Both the position numbers and the translations under genes were made by a program. Positions 34,737-44,560 of a stretch of 64,000 nucleotides of DNA are shown here, one piece after another. The stretch lies in assembly GCF_018499875.1 (NCBI RefSeq), contig NZ_JAHBAY010000007.1:62001-126000 (forward strand), given 5' to 3'. The DNA comes from Kineosporia corallincola. GTDB lineage: Bacteria > Actinomycetota > Actinomycetes > Actinomycetales > Kineosporiaceae. The first letter of the stretch is position 1. Each line of letters begins with the position of its first letter. Under the pieces are notes generated by a model that saw only the letters and a program-made list of their open reading frames with translations, did not search any database and was not told the DNA's origin.

Positions 34737-34789
34737 CGCGCCAGGGGGCCGTCGCTGACGCGCCAGAAGCCGTCGCTCACGCGCCAGAA
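34727..34789. repeat. three tandem copies of a 21-bp unit at the 3' end of holA
   Basis: Copies of the type GCCGTCGCTGACGCGCCAGAA run from 34727 to 34789. The first copy is less exact and contains the holA stop codon; the second and third differ at one base. They lie in the gap before the rpsT terminator. Confidence 0.75.
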
Positions 34790-34888
34790 GGGTGAGCGTC
34801 CTGCGGGCATGGTCGCCGCCGATACTCCGTGTCTCCCGCGGTCTTTCGGCCCGGAGCCGATGATGCCGCTCAGGCTCCGCGCAAACGA

Positions 34889-34927
34889 CGAGACCCCGGC
34901 ACCCCCACAGGGGGCGCCGGGGTCTCG
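34889..34927 (-). terminator. terminator of rpsT
   Basis: An 18-bp stem (34889-34906 against 34910-34927, one G-U pair in the minus-strand transcript) with loop of 3. It starts 11 bases after the rpsT stop and is followed by TCGTTTG on the minus strand. It may also stop holA transcription from the other side. Confidence 0.8.
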
Positions 34928-34937
34928 CGACGCTGAA

Positions 34938-35204
34938 TCAGGCGCTCAGCTTGGCCACGGCCTGGGCCAGGGCCGACTTGCGGTTGGCAGCCTGGTTCTT
35001 GTGGATGACGCCCTTGCTCGCGGCCTTGTCGAGCTGCTTGGAAGCAACGACCAGGGCCGCGGTGGCGGCGGCGGCGTCACCCGAGGCGACGGCCTCGCGG
35101 GTCTTGCGGACCACGGTCCGCAGCTGCGAGTTCACGGCCTTGTTGCGCAGACGGCGCTTCTCGTTGGTGAGGTTGCGCTTGATCTGGGACTTGATGTTTG
35201 CCAC
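34938..35204 (-). CDS. rpsT: 30S ribosomal protein S20
   Basis: An 88-residue primary 16S rRNA-binding protein of the small subunit. It has the S20 pattern: basic start ([21 protein letters not shown]), helical bundle, and [21 protein letters not shown] at the end. GAGAGAAG lies just before the ATG. It is monocistronic and divergent from lepA, the usual arrangement in actinobacteria. Confidence 0.98.
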   Translation of the reverse strand: MANIKSQIKRNLTNEKRRLRNKAVNSQLRTVVRKTREAVASGDAAAATAALVVASKQLDKAASKGVIHKNQAANRKSALAQAVAKLSA

Positions 35205-35443
35205 GGTTCTTCTCTCGAGTTCGTCTAAGTCTGGTCAGCGGTCTGTAGGCACACCGGCAGCGCAATCGCTCAGACCGACTGGCTGCCGGCAGACGTCCAT
35301 GCACAGATCCACCAGGCTATCAGCGATCCCCGAGCCCCCCGACCAAGGCCAAACGGAGGGGACGATGCGTGCAAGTGGCACCGGACGTGGGACGATGGAG
35401 AGTCCGAGCAGTTGACGAGCCAGACGATCGAGGTAGCGCAGCA

Positions 35444-37297
35444 GTGTCTCCGATGGCCCACACGGCGCCCGAGCCGTCCGCCACCGCTCCGGAACTGATC
35501 CGGAACTTCAGCATCATCGCCCACATCGACCACGGTAAGTCGACGCTGGCCGACCGGATGCTCCAGCTGACCGGTGTGGTCGACCAGCGGCAGATGCGCG
35601 CCCAGTATCTCGACCGGATGGACATCGAGCGCGAGCGCGGCATCACGATCAAGTCCCAGGCGGTGCGCATGCCCTGGGAGGAAGAGGGCGTCGCCTATGC
35701 CCTGAACATGATCGACACTCCCGGCCACGTCGACTTCACCTACGAGGTGTCCCGGTCGCTGGCCGCCTGCGAGGGCGCTGTGCTGCTCGTCGACGCCGCC
35801 CAGGGCATCGAGGCGCAGACCCTGGCCAACCTGTACCTGGCCATGGAGAACGACCTCACCATCATCCCGGTGCTGAACAAGATCGACCTGCCCGCGGCCC
35901 AGCCGGAGAAGTACGCCGAGGAACTGGCCAAGCTGATCGGCTGCGAGCCGGAGGACTGTCTCAAGGTCTCCGGCAAGACCGGTATGGGCGTCGAGGCGCT
36001 GCTCGGCGAGATCGTGCGTAAGGTGCCGGCCCCGGTCGGCAACCCGGACGCGCCCGCCCGGGCGATGATCTTCGACTCGGTCTACGACACCTACCGCGGT
36101 GTGGTCACCTACGTCCGCGTCGTCGACGGCATGCTGCACCCGCGTGAGCGCATCGCCCTGATGTCCACCAAGACCACGCACGAGCTGCTCGAGATCGGCG
36201 TCAGCTCCCCGGAGCCGGTGCCGACCAAGGGCCTGGGCGTCGGTGAGGTCGGCTACCTGATCACCGGCGTGAAAGACGTGCGTCAGTCCAAGGTCGGCGA
36301 CACGGTCACCAACAACGCCAAGCCGGCGAGCGAGGCCCTGGAGGGCTACCGCGAGCCGCTGCCGATGGTGTTCTCCGGCCTCTACCCGATCGACGGCTCC
36401 GACTACGGCCCGCTGCGTGAGGCGCTCGACAAGCTCAAGCTGAGCGATGCCGCGCTGGTCTACGAGCCGGAGTCGTCCGTGGCCCTGGGCTTCGGTTTCC
36501 GCTGCGGCTTCCTCGGTCTGCTGCACCTGGAGATCGTCCGCGAGCGGCTGGAACGCGAGTTCGGCCTCGACCTGATCTCGACCGCCCCCAACGTCGTCTA
36601 CGAGGTGACGATGGAAGACAGGACGCAGATCACGGTCACCAACCCGTCCGAGTTCCCGGGCGGCAAGATCGACGAGGTGCGCGAGCCGGTGGTGCGGGCC
36701 ACGATGCTGGCGCCGTCCGAGTTCATCGGCTCGATCATGGAGCTCTGCCAGGAGCGCCGGGGCGCGCTGCGCGGCATGGACTACCTGAGCGAGGACCGGG
36801 TGGAGATGCGGTACACGCTGCCGCTCGCCGAGATCGTCTTCGACTTCTTCGACCAGCTGAAGTCGCGCACCCGGGGTTACGCCTCGCTGGACTACGAACC
36901 CGACGGCGATCAGGTGGCCAAGCTGGTCAAGGTCGACATCCTGCTCCAGGGCGAGCCGGTCGACGCGTTCAGCACCATCGTGCACGCCGACAAGGCCTAC
37001 TCCTACGGCGTGATGATGACCGGCAAGCTGCGCAAGCTGATCCCGCGTCAGCAGTTCGAGGTGCCGATCCAGGCCGCCATCGGTGCCCGGGTGATCGCCC
37101 GCGAGACCATCAGCGCCATCCGGAAGGACGTTCTGGCCAAGTGCTACGGCGGTGACATCAGCCGTAAGCGCAAGCTGCTGGAACGTCAGAAGGAAGGTAA
37201 GAAGCGGATGAAGATGGTGGGCCGCGTGGAGGTTCCGCAGGAGGCCTTCATCGCCGCGCTGTCGAGCGACGCCCCCACCGGGGAGCGTAAGAAGTAG
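35444..37297 (+). CDS. lepA: elongation factor 4 (LepA)
   Basis: A 617-residue translational GTPase that back-translocates or remodels stalled ribosomes. G1 is AHIDHGKST (26-34), then ERGITIKSQ (switch I), DTPGHVDF (G3) and NKIDLP (G4). The LepA-specific C-terminal domain ends in [17 protein letters not shown]. The GTG at 35444 is chosen because GAGGT sits nine bases upstream; the ATG at 35453 is less well placed. A MOSC-domain gene starts 2 bp after the stop, so they are probably co-transcribed. Confidence 0.97.
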   Translation: MSPMAHTAPEPSATAPELIRNFSIIAHIDHGKSTLADRMLQLTGVVDQRQMRAQYLDRMDIERERGITIKSQAVRMPWEEEGVAYALNMIDTPGHVDFTYEVSRSLAACEGAVLLVDAAQGIEAQTLANLYLAMENDLTIIPVLNKIDLPAAQPEKYAEELAKLIGCEPEDCLKVSGKTGMGVEALLGEIVRKVPAPVGNPDAPARAMIFDSVYDTYRGVVTYVRVVDGMLHPRERIALMSTKTTHELLEIGVSSPEPVPTKGLGVGEVGYLITGVKDVRQSKVGDTVTNNAKPASEALEGYREPLPMVFSGLYPIDGSDYGPLREALDKLKLSDAALVYEPESSVALGFGFRCGFLGLLHLEIVRERLEREFGLDLISTAPNVVYEVTMEDRTQITVTNPSEFPGGKIDEVREPVVRATMLAPSEFIGSIMELCQERRGALRGMDYLSEDRVEMRYTLPLAEIVFDFFDQLKSRTRGYASLDYEPDGDQVAKLVKVDILLQGEPVDAFSTIVHADKAYSYGVMMTGKLRKLIPRQQFEVPIQAAIGARVIARETISAIRKDVLAKCYGGDISRKRKLLERQKEGKKRMKMVGRVEVPQEAFIAALSSDAPTGERKK

Positions 37298-37299
37298 CA

Positions 37300-37992
37300 G
37301 TGCCGGAGAACCACACAACGGTGGACGGCGCCGGGCCGGGCACACTCAGCGCCGTCGCTGTCGTGTACGAGTTGCGGCCCGCGCCGGAGAATTTCGGTCC
37401 GCCGCAGACAGCCATCGACAAGCGCCCGGTGGCCGGGCCGGTCGAGCTGGGACCGCTCGGGCTGGCCGGTGACACCCAGGTCGACCGGAAGTTCCACGGC
37501 GGCCCGGGCAAGGCGGTGTACGCGTACGCCGACGAGGACGCCGAGTGGTGGTCGGGGGAGCTCGGTCGCGAGATCGGGCCCGGCCTGTTCGGCGAGAATC
37601 TGCGCACCAGCGGCATTGACGTGACCGGCGCGGAGATCGGCGAGCGCTGGGCCATCGGGTCCGATGGTTCGCAGGTGCTGGTGGAGGTCACGAGCGCGCG
37701 CACACCGTGCCGCACCTTCGCCGAGCGGATGGGTGAGAAGGGCTGGGTGCGGCGTTACACGCGGGTCAACCGGCCCGGTGCCTACCTGAAAGTGCTCCGG
37801 CCTGGCCCGGTTCGCGCCGGTGACCAGGTACGAGTGGCGTTCCGGCCCGGGCACGGCGTCACCGTGGGTGACTTCCTACCCGGTGCCGAGCCGGAACGCA
37901 TGCGGCGCCTGGTCGGTGCCTTCGCGGCGCTCGGCCTGGAGCTCGACCCGGATGTCCGGCACATTGCCGAAAAAGCGATCAGGCGAGGCTGA
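37300..37992 (+). CDS. MOSC domain-containing protein
   Basis: A 230-residue YiiM-like protein. It carries the MOSC (molybdenum cofactor sulfurase C-terminal) fold: DRKFHGGPGKAVYAYA, FGENLRTSG and SARTPCRTFAERM, with the conserved Cys in TPC that is the presumed sulfur or molybdenum ligand. The C-terminal helical part is typical of the YiiM group, which reduces N-hydroxylated compounds in E. coli. It is directly coupled to lepA (2-bp gap) and followed 6 bp later by hemW. Substrate in this organism is unknown. Confidence 0.92.
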   Translation: MPENHTTVDGAGPGTLSAVAVVYELRPAPENFGPPQTAIDKRPVAGPVELGPLGLAGDTQVDRKFHGGPGKAVYAYADEDAEWWSGELGREIGPGLFGENLRTSGIDVTGAEIGERWAIGSDGSQVLVEVTSARTPCRTFAERMGEKGWVRRYTRVNRPGAYLKVLRPGPVRAGDQVRVAFRPGHGVTVGDFLPGAEPERMRRLVGAFAALGLELDPDVRHIAEKAIRRG

Positions 37993-37998
37993 TTCACC

Positions 37999-39231
37999 AT
38001 GGCTGGTCCACCTCCCGACGGTGACCCCGCTCCGCTCGACGGTTCCCTGCCCGGGTCCGTCGCGGTCGGGGCGGCCGGGCGCGCGTTCGGCGTGTACCTG
38101 CACGTCCCGTTCTGTGCGGTGCGCTGCGGTTACTGTGATTTCAACACCTACACGGCGAAAGAGCTGGGTGGCGGCGCGAGTCAGGCCGCCTATGCCGGAA
38201 CCGCCGTGCGGGAGCTCTCTTTCGCCGCGTCGGTGCTGGATCGGGCCGGTGTGCCGCAGCGCCCGGTGTCGACCGTGTTCATCGGTGGCGGCACGCCGAC
38301 CCTGCTCCCGGCCGGTGACCTGGCCCTGCTGGTCGCCGGGGTGCGTGACAGTTTCGGGCTGGTGGACGGCGCCGAGGTCACGGTCGAGGCGAATCCCGAC
38401 TCGGTGACGCCGGCCTCCCTCGCCGCCCTGGCCACGGCCGGGGTGAACCGGGTGTCGTTCGGCATGCAGTCGCAGGTGCGGCACGTGCTGGCCGTGCTCG
38501 ACCGGACCCACGACCCGAAACGCATTCCGGACGTGGTGAAATGGGCCCGCGATGTCGGGATGTCGGTCAGTCTCGACCTGATCTACGGCACGCCCGGTGA
38601 GAGTCTCGACGACTGGCGTGCCAGCCTGGAGGCCGCGCTGGCCTGCCAGCCCGATCACCTGTCCGCCTACGCGCTGGTGGTGGAAGACGGGACCAAGCTC
38701 GCCGCCCGGGTGCGTCGCGGCGAGGTGAGCCGGCCCGATGACGACGACGAGGCCGACAAGTACGAGCTGGCCGACGAATTGATCTCGGCGGCCGGGCTGA
38801 CCTGGTACGAGGTGAGCAACTGGGCCCGCACCCCCGACGACGCCTGCCGTCACAACCTCTCCTACTGGCGGGGTGACGACTGGTGGGGCGTCGGGCCCGG
38901 CGCGCACTCCCACGTGGGCGGCGTGCGCTGGTGGAATGTGCGGCACCCCAGCAGTTACGCGGCCCGGATCGACGCCGGTCAGAGCCCCGCGCAGGGACGT
39001 GAGGTGCTCGACGCCCAGGCCCGTCAGCTGGAAGAGGTGCTGCTGCGCTCCCGCCTGCGAGAGGGGCTGCCGCTGAAAGACGCCGGACTGCATGGCGATC
39101 CGGCGGATCTGCTCGGGCAGGTGCTCGACGACGGGCTGGTCGAGCCCGGGCCCGCCGTGCAGGGCACGGTGGTGCTCACCCGGCGCGGCCGACTGCTCGC
39201 CGATGCCGTGGTGCGTGCGTTGCTGCCGTAG
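37999..39231 (+). CDS. hemW: radical SAM heme chaperone HemW
   Basis: A 410-residue radical SAM protein. The [4Fe-4S] cluster motif is FCAVRCGYCDF (Cys39, Cys43, Cys46). GGGTPTLL, NPDSVTPASL, RVSFGMQS and DLIYGTPGES are HemW/HemN signature segments. HemW binds heme and inserts it into respiratory proteins; it is often misnamed coproporphyrinogen oxidase. The ATG at 37999 lies 6 bp after the MOSC gene, and hemW upstream of hrcA-dnaJ is a conserved actinobacterial order, here interrupted by two minus-strand genes. A strong hairpin follows. Confidence 0.94.
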   Translation: MAGPPPDGDPAPLDGSLPGSVAVGAAGRAFGVYLHVPFCAVRCGYCDFNTYTAKELGGGASQAAYAGTAVRELSFAASVLDRAGVPQRPVSTVFIGGGTPTLLPAGDLALLVAGVRDSFGLVDGAEVTVEANPDSVTPASLAALATAGVNRVSFGMQSQVRHVLAVLDRTHDPKRIPDVVKWARDVGMSVSLDLIYGTPGESLDDWRASLEAALACQPDHLSAYALVVEDGTKLAARVRRGEVSRPDDDDEADKYELADELISAAGLTWYEVSNWARTPDDACRHNLSYWRGDDWWGVGPGAHSHVGGVRWWNVRHPSSYAARIDAGQSPAQGREVLDAQARQLEEVLLRSRLREGLPLKDAGLHGDPADLLGQVLDDGLVEPGPAVQGTVVLTRRGRLLADAVVRALLP

Positions 39232-39242
39232 GCGCCGGTTTC

Positions 39243-39293
39243 AAATGGTGGACGACGATGAGCTTCTGGCGGGCTCGTCGTCGTCCACCATTT
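39243..39293. terminator. bidirectional terminator between hemW and DUF4870 gene
   Basis: A 21-bp stem (39243-39263 against 39273-39293, one G.T pair) with a 9-base loop. The arms end in AAAT/ATTT, giving a T-run in both directions, between convergent genes. Confidence 0.88.
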
Positions 39294-39299
39294 TGGCCC

Positions 39300-40988
39300 C
39301 TAGCGGATGAACCGGCGCGTGAGCGGATACCGGAACTGGCTGCCCCGGAACGCGGCTGCCGCCGCGATCAGCGAGAACACCCCGGAGAACGCCCAGACCA
39401 GGAGCGTGAGGTCGGTGAAGAACGTGACCGCGTCGACGATGTTGGCGAGCACGAACACGATCAGCACGCAGATCTGGAAGTTGACCGCTTCCAGGGACTG
39501 CTCCTTGATGTACTGGTTACGGTCTTTCTGGAGGAAGTAGATCACCAGGGCGGGCAGCAAGGGCAGCAGCGGCATCCAGGCGAGCAGGCCGCCCAGGTGC
39601 GCGGCGGCGGCCCACTGGTGCACCTCCTTCTCGGTCAGCGGCTTGACCGGCGGCGGCCCGTACGGCGACTGACCTGGACCACCCTGAGGGTTCCACTGGC
39701 CCTGCGGGCCCCACGGGCCCGGCTGCTGCCCGTAGCCCGGTTGTCCGTAGCCCGGTTGCCCGGGATGAGGATAAGGGCCCTGCGGGTTCTGGCCGTAAGG
39801 AGGCTGACCGTAAGGGGTTTGACCGTACGGAGCCTGGTTGTACGGAGGCTGGCCATGAGGCGGCTGACCGTAAGGCGGTTGATCGGAGGGGCCGGGCTGA
39901 CCGGGATGACCGGGCTGGGCTTCGCCCGGCCGGGCCTGCGCGGGATCACTCTGCTGGGATTCGCCCTGCTGCGCCTCGCCCAGAGAGGGCTGGCCCTGCG
40001 GGAACTGGCCCTGCGGGAACTGGCCCTGCGGGAACTGGTTCTGTGGGTACTGGTTCTGCGGGTACGGATAAGGCGGGTAAGGGCCCTGCGGGTACTGGCC
40101 CTGAGGATATTGCCCCTGAGGCGGCGGGCCCTGCGGATGAGGCCCCTGTGGATAGGCAGCTGGGTAGGCGGCCTGCGGGTACTGGCCCTGGCCCTGTGGA
40201 TACTGCCCCTGCGGGTACTGGTTCTGTCCCTGCTCTCCAGGGCCGTTCTGCGCATCCTGGCCGAAACCGGCTTCCGGATAGGCGTTCTGGCCCGTCTGGC
40301 TGCTCCACGAGCTGTTCCCCGGCTGGTTGTGGGCGCCCTGGCCGTACTGCGGAGGCGCGTACTGCCCGTACTGCGGCACCTGGTACTCCGGCGTCTGGTG
40401 CTGCCCCGGCCCCTTCCCGTCCGGCTGCGGCCGGCCCGGCGAGCTGGGTGCGGCCGGATCGGCCTGGGCGCTGTGCGCCGCCTGCTCGGTGCGCGGGGAC
40501 GCCGGGGAGGTCTCCGGACTCTCCGCCCGCCCCGTGTTCTCCTGGCCGAACTGCCCCGGCCGGGGCTGGTTCTGGTCCTGCCCGCTCGACATCGTCTGCC
40601 CGTCCTGGCTCTGGCCGGTGGTGACCGGCTGTCCTTGTGCCGCACGGCCGGCCTGCGCCGGCGGTGCGGTGTTCTGATGGTGGTGGCCCGGCGCGAACGG
40701 CCGGTCCGGGGTGGGGGTGTCGTGCTGCCCCGGGATGATCGGGGTGTAACGGGTTGCCCCGGAGTCGTTCTGATGGTGAGCCTGGTGGTCGGGCGCGCCG
40801 TAACCCGGCGGCGGGGGAGGCGGTGCCGGTGCGGTGCCGTGCGGCCCGGGTGCTCCGTAGACCGGGCCGGTGCCCGCATCCGCGCCGGAGCGTTCCCGGT
40901 GCGCGGGCGTGACCGGTGTGCCGTCGTCCTGCCCGGTCCCGCCCTGACTCCAGGAGCCGGGATCCGGGTCGTCCTGTCGCTGGGTCAT
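39300..40988 (-). CDS. DUF4870 membrane protein with long Gln/Gly/Pro/Tyr-rich repeat domain
   Basis: A 562-residue protein. The N-terminal 450 residues are extremely low-complexity, rich in Gln, Gly, Pro and Tyr, with tandem repeats such as [10 protein letters not shown] and YGQPP. The C-terminal 110 residues are a DUF4870 (Tic20-like) domain with three membrane helices: [32 protein letters not shown], and a final pair. The ATG at 40988 has AAGGGGCG upstream. The domain call is certain; the role is unknown. The Q/Y-rich tail is cytoplasmic by prediction and could drive self-association. Confidence 0.9.
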   Translation of the reverse strand: MTQRQDDPDPGSWSQGGTGQDDGTPVTPAHRERSGADAGTGPVYGAPGPHGTAPAPPPPPPGYGAPDHQAHHQNDSGATRYTPIIPGQHDTPTPDRPFAPGHHHQNTAPPAQAGRAAQGQPVTTGQSQDGQTMSSGQDQNQPRPGQFGQENTGRAESPETSPASPRTEQAAHSAQADPAAPSSPGRPQPDGKGPGQHQTPEYQVPQYGQYAPPQYGQGAHNQPGNSSWSSQTGQNAYPEAGFGQDAQNGPGEQGQNQYPQGQYPQGQGQYPQAAYPAAYPQGPHPQGPPPQGQYPQGQYPQGPYPPYPYPQNQYPQNQFPQGQFPQGQFPQGQPSLGEAQQGESQQSDPAQARPGEAQPGHPGQPGPSDQPPYGQPPHGQPPYNQAPYGQTPYGQPPYGQNPQGPYPHPGQPGYGQPGYGQQPGPWGPQGQWNPQGGPGQSPYGPPPVKPLTEKEVHQWAAAAHLGGLLAWMPLLPLLPALVIYFLQKDRNQYIKEQSLEAVNFQICVLIVFVLANIVDAVTFFTDLTLLVWAFSGVFSLIAAAAAFRGSQFRYPLTRRFIR

Positions 40989-41033
40989 GGTTCGCCCCTT
41001 TCCTACCCACACGGTAGAACGCGCGAGGGGCCC

Positions 41034-41966
41034 TCAGCGATCCGCGTCGTCACCGGTGACGAAGTCGATCAGTTCCTCCACCCGGCCGAGCAGGGCGGGT
41101 TCCAAGTCGGAGTACCGGTTCACCGAGGCCAGGATGCGCTGCCAGCCCTCGGCCACGTCGGCCACGTCGTCGTGCGGCCAGCCCAGGGCCTCCAGCACGC
41201 CCTCCTTCCAGGGCAGCCCGCGGGGGACCACCGGCCAGGCCTCCACGCCGATGCAGTGCGGGCGCACCGCCTGCCAGACGTCGACGAACGGATGGCCGAC
41301 CACCAGCACGTGCTCCCGCGCGCCGGGCACCCGGGTGGCCGAGGCCGCCTCGTGCCATTCCTTGCTGCCCGCCACCAGATGGTCGACCAGCACGCCGAGC
41401 CGCCGGCCCGGTCCCGGCCCGAAGTCCTCCACCGCGGCGGCCAGGTCGTCGACCCCGTGCAGCGGCACCACCACGACCCCCTCGACCCGCAGGTCGTGGC
41501 CCCAGATCTTCTCCACCAGCTCGGCGTCGTGCTTGCCCTCGACCAGGATCCGCGAGGCCCGCGCCACCCGGGCCCGGTGACCGGTCACCGCGACCGAGCC
41601 GGAGGCGCTGCGCAGACCGCCCCGGGGCGGGGTGGCGGCCGGACCGGCGGGCGCCGGCGGGACGAGCTCGACCGGCACGCCGTCCACCCAGAAACCCGGG
41701 CCGAGCGGGAACGAGCGGGTGCGGCCCCGGCGGTCCTCCAGCACCACCACGCGCATACCGCCGCTCTTCTCGGTGCGGACCACGGCGCCGACCCAGCCGG
41801 TCTCGACGTCCTCCACCACCAGGCCGGGCTCCGCCGGCTGCTTCCTGAGCTGCGGTTTGCGGCGGGCGTCGGCGAGTACGTCGGTCCCATAACGTGCACC
41901 TGTTCGTGCACCTGAGGCCTGGGGACCGCGCGCCGAACCGGGCATCCTGGGCAGACTGGGAGCCAT
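41034..41966 (-). CDS. DUF3097 family protein
   Basis: A 310-residue actinobacterial protein of the DUF3097 family. Its N-terminal part (RYGTDVLADARRKPQ) leads to a beta-rich domain (about 45-110) and a TOPRIM-like segment (RILVEGKHDAELVEKIWG, then VVVVPLHGVDDL) that recalls the acidic metal site of RNase M5 and primases. Nucleic-acid processing is thus plausible but unproven. The ATG at 41966 is taken; ATG at 41945 is an alternative. The gene is divergent from hrcA, sharing the 180-bp promoter region that holds the CIRCE element. Confidence 0.88.
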   Translation of the reverse strand: MAPSLPRMPGSARGPQASGARTGARYGTDVLADARRKPQLRKQPAEPGLVVEDVETGWVGAVVRTEKSGGMRVVVLEDRRGRTRSFPLGPGFWVDGVPVELVPPAPAGPAATPPRGGLRSASGSVAVTGHRARVARASRILVEGKHDAELVEKIWGHDLRVEGVVVVPLHGVDDLAAAVEDFGPGPGRRLGVLVDHLVAGSKEWHEAASATRVPGAREHVLVVGHPFVDVWQAVRPHCIGVEAWPVVPRGLPWKEGVLEALGWPHDDVADVAEGWQRILASVNRYSDLEPALLGRVEELIDFVTGDDADR

Positions 41967-42045
41967 GGCGCGACCGTAGCCATCCGTCCCGCCGAGACCT
42001 AGCCGACCCGCCGGGGACACACATGCACGCCGCGGGGGACGTAAA

Positions 42046-42072
42046 CTGGCACTCCAGCGGTGTGAGTGCCAG
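42046..42072. promoter_or_regulatory. CIRCE operator upstream of hrcA
   Basis: CTGGCACTC-N9-GAGTGCCAG is a perfect 9-bp inverted repeat matching the CIRCE consensus TTAGCACTC-N9-GAGTGCTAA. It lies 78 bp before the hrcA start; TAAACT at 42042-42047 could be the -10 element it overlaps. HrcA therefore represses its own operon until heat shock. Confidence 0.93.
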
Positions 42073-42150
42073 GGTTTCCCGGTTGCCGGGCGGCCCGTGT
42101 CACAGAGAGTTCCGCAACGTGATGAAGAGTTACCGGGAGAGGTGGGTGGC

Positions 42151-43164
42151 ATGAGCGAGGAACGCAAGCTCGCCGTGCTGCGCGCCATCGTCGAGGACTA
42201 CGTCGAGACCCGGGAGCCGGTGGGGTCCCGGGCCCTGGTCGAACGGCACTCACTGGGTGTCTCGCCGGCCACCATCCGCAACGACATGGCCGCGCTGGAA
42301 GACGAGGGCTACATCGCGCAGCCCCACACCAGCGCCGGCCGGGTGCCCACCGACAAGGGCTACCGGATGTTCGTCGACCGGCTGAGCGGCGTCAAACCGC
42401 TCTCCCCGGCCGAGAAGCGGGCCATCCAGACCCTGCTCGACGGCGCGGTCGACCTGGACGACGTGGTCACCCGCACCACGCGTCTGCTGGCCCAGCTGAC
42501 CCGCCAGGTGGCGGTGGTGCAGTACCCGTCGCTGAGCCGGTCCACCGTGCGGCACGTCGAGCTGGTGGGACTGGAGACCGGCCGGCTGCTGGTCATCCTG
42601 ATCACCAACACCGGCCGGGTGGAACAGCGGGTCGTGCCGGTCGAGATCTCCGAGACCGCCCTGTCCGACCTGCGCACCCGCCTCAACCTCACCGTCGCCG
42701 GGCGCCGGCTCACCGACGTCACCGCGCTGGTGGCCGACCTGCCCGAGCGGTTCGGGCCGGACGACCGGGCCGTGGTGCGGGCGGTGCTCGACGCGCTCGA
42801 GGACTCGCTGAACATCGAGCGCGAGGAACGCATCGTGCTGGCCGGCACCGCCAACCTGGCCCGTTCCGGGCCGGACTTCGTGCAGCACATCGGCCCGGTG
42901 CTGGAAGCCATCGAAGAACACGTGGTGCTGCTCAAGCTGCTCACCGAGATGGCCGACGGCGCCGGGGGCGTCGGCGTGCTGATCGGCAGCGAGACCGCGC
43001 ACATCGGTCTCCAGGAAGCTTCGGTGGTGTCGAGCGGTTACGCCTCGCAGGGGGAGGTCGTGGCACGCCTGGGTGTGCTCGGCCCGACCCGCATGGACTA
43101 CCCGAACACCATGGCCGCCGTCCGGGCCGTGGCCCGGTACGTTTCCCGGATCCTGGCTTCGTGA
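42151..43164 (+). CDS. hrcA: heat-inducible transcription repressor HrcA
   Basis: A 337-residue repressor of class I heat-shock genes; it binds CIRCE and is kept active by GroEL. It has the N-terminal winged helix ([50 protein letters not shown]) and GAF-like and dimerization regions, ending with [15 protein letters not shown]. The ATG at 42151 follows GGGAGAGGTGGG. dnaJ lies 118 bp downstream on the same strand. A canonical CIRCE precedes the gene, giving negative autoregulation. Confidence 0.97.
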   Translation: MSEERKLAVLRAIVEDYVETREPVGSRALVERHSLGVSPATIRNDMAALEDEGYIAQPHTSAGRVPTDKGYRMFVDRLSGVKPLSPAEKRAIQTLLDGAVDLDDVVTRTTRLLAQLTRQVAVVQYPSLSRSTVRHVELVGLETGRLLVILITNTGRVEQRVVPVEISETALSDLRTRLNLTVAGRRLTDVTALVADLPERFGPDDRAVVRAVLDALEDSLNIEREERIVLAGTANLARSGPDFVQHIGPVLEAIEEHVVLLKLLTEMADGAGGVGVLIGSETAHIGLQEASVVSSGYASQGEVVARLGVLGPTRMDYPNTMAAVRAVARYVSRILAS

Positions 43165-43282
43165 TCCAAAGTGTCTCCCTGAGCCGAACCCGAACCATCC
43201 CCGAACCACGGGCCGAGCATGACCGCCTGACCCGAGACCTGCCTTTCTTTCACTGCACCGATCTGGAGAGAACATCACCGCC

Positions 43283-44401
43283 GTGAGCGATTACTACGAG
43301 GTGCTCGGGGTTTCCCGGACGGCCAGCCCCGAGGAGATCAAGAAGGCGTACCGCAAGCTGGCCCGCCAGCTGCATCCGGACGTCAACCCGAGCGAGGAGG
43401 CGTCCGAGCGGTTCAAGGAGGTCGGCCGCGCCTACGAGGTGCTGTCCAGCCCGGAGAAGCGGCAGGCCTACGACACCGGTGGCGACCCGAACGGGGCCGC
43501 CGGGTTCGGTGCGGGCTTCGGCTTCACCGACATCTTCGAGACGTTCTTCGGCGGTGGCGCCGGCGGTGCCTCGCGCGGCCCGGTGCCGCGTCAGCGCCGC
43601 GGTCAGGACGCCCTGATCCGGATCGAGATCGACCTCGCCGAGGCGGCGTTCGGTGGCCAGCGGGAGCTCCAGCTCGACACCGCGGTGGTCTGCCCGGTCT
43701 GCTCCGGCAGCTGCTGCCAGCCCGGCACCCAGCCGCAGATCTGTGACGTCTGCAAGGGCCGCGGCCAGACCCAGCGGGTGGCCCGCTCGTTCCTCGGCCA
43801 GGTGATGACCACCCAGGCCTGCGTGAACTGCCAGGGCTTCGGCACCGTCATCCCCAGCCCCTGCCTGGAGTGCTCCGGCGAGGGCCGGGTGCGCTCACGC
43901 CGCAGCCTCACCATCAAGGTGCCGGCGGGCGTCGAGACCGGCACCCGCATCCAGCTCTCCGGCCAGGCCGAGATCGGTCCCGGCGGTGGGCCGGCCGGTG
44001 ACCTGTACGTCGAGATCGTCGAGCGCCAGCACGCCGTGTTCACCCGGCGGGCCGACGACATCCACTGCACGGTCGAGGTCCCGATGACCGCCGCGGCGCT
44101 CGGCACCACGATCGAGCTGGACACGCTGGACGGCGCCGAGACCTTCGAGGTGCGTTCCGGCGCCCAGTCCGGCGAGGCCACCACCATGCGCGGGCTGGGC
44201 ATCACCCACCTGCGGGGCGGCGGCCGGGGCGACCTGGTCGTGCACCTGGCCGTGGTGACCCCGACCAAGCTGGACGAGCAGCAGGAGGAGCTGCTGCGCC
44301 AGTTCGCCAAGCTGCGCGGCGAGGACCGGCCGGCGGGCAAGATGACGCCGGTGCACACCAGCGTGTTCTCCAAGCTCCGCGACCGCTTCGCCGGGCGCTG
44401 A
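43283..44401 (+). CDS. dnaJ: molecular chaperone DnaJ
   Basis: A 372-residue Hsp40 co-chaperone that delivers substrates to DnaK and stimulates its ATPase. The J domain spans 1-66 with HPD at 31-33; a Gly/Phe-rich region ([12 protein letters not shown]) follows. Zinc-binding motifs come next: [24 protein letters not shown] and CLECSGEG. The first repeat ends in Cys where the consensus CxxCxGxG has Gly. The GTG has GGAGAGAAC upstream. Its place after hrcA marks it as the dnaJ2 type of actinobacteria, separate from the dnaK operon. Confidence 0.96.
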   Translation: MSDYYEVLGVSRTASPEEIKKAYRKLARQLHPDVNPSEEASERFKEVGRAYEVLSSPEKRQAYDTGGDPNGAAGFGAGFGFTDIFETFFGGGAGGASRGPVPRQRRGQDALIRIEIDLAEAAFGGQRELQLDTAVVCPVCSGSCCQPGTQPQICDVCKGRGQTQRVARSFLGQVMTTQACVNCQGFGTVIPSPCLECSGEGRVRSRRSLTIKVPAGVETGTRIQLSGQAEIGPGGGPAGDLYVEIVERQHAVFTRRADDIHCTVEVPMTAAALGTTIELDTLDGAETFEVRSGAQSGEATTMRGLGITHLRGGGRGDLVVHLAVVTPTKLDEQQEELLRQFAKLRGEDRPAGKMTPVHTSVFSKLRDRFAGR

Positions 44402-44560
44402 GTTCATGCGTGAGCACGTCGGCGAGCGGCCCGTTCTCCTGCCTGAAGACGCTTCGGGGCGCGTCCGCCGCTCGGGTCCGGTCGGTGGGTGGCCGGGTTT
44501 CGTGCTTGAGGACGCCCCTCGGCTCCGCTCGGTGGCTGCCGTGCTCGTGGGGCCGCGCTC

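Noticed and set aside
35270-37345. 691-residue minus-strand open frame
   Set aside because: Antisense to lepA, whose motifs are complete.
39258-41915. 885-residue plus-strand open frame with Arg/Leu repeats
   Set aside because: It is the antisense reading of the Q/G/P repeat region of the DUF4870 gene and the DUF3097 gene.
44402-44560. Short gene between dnaJ and rsmE
   Set aside because: Frames lack ribosome-binding sites and similarity; only an imperfect 13-bp direct repeat (TGCCTGAAGACGC/TGCTTGAGGACGC) is present.
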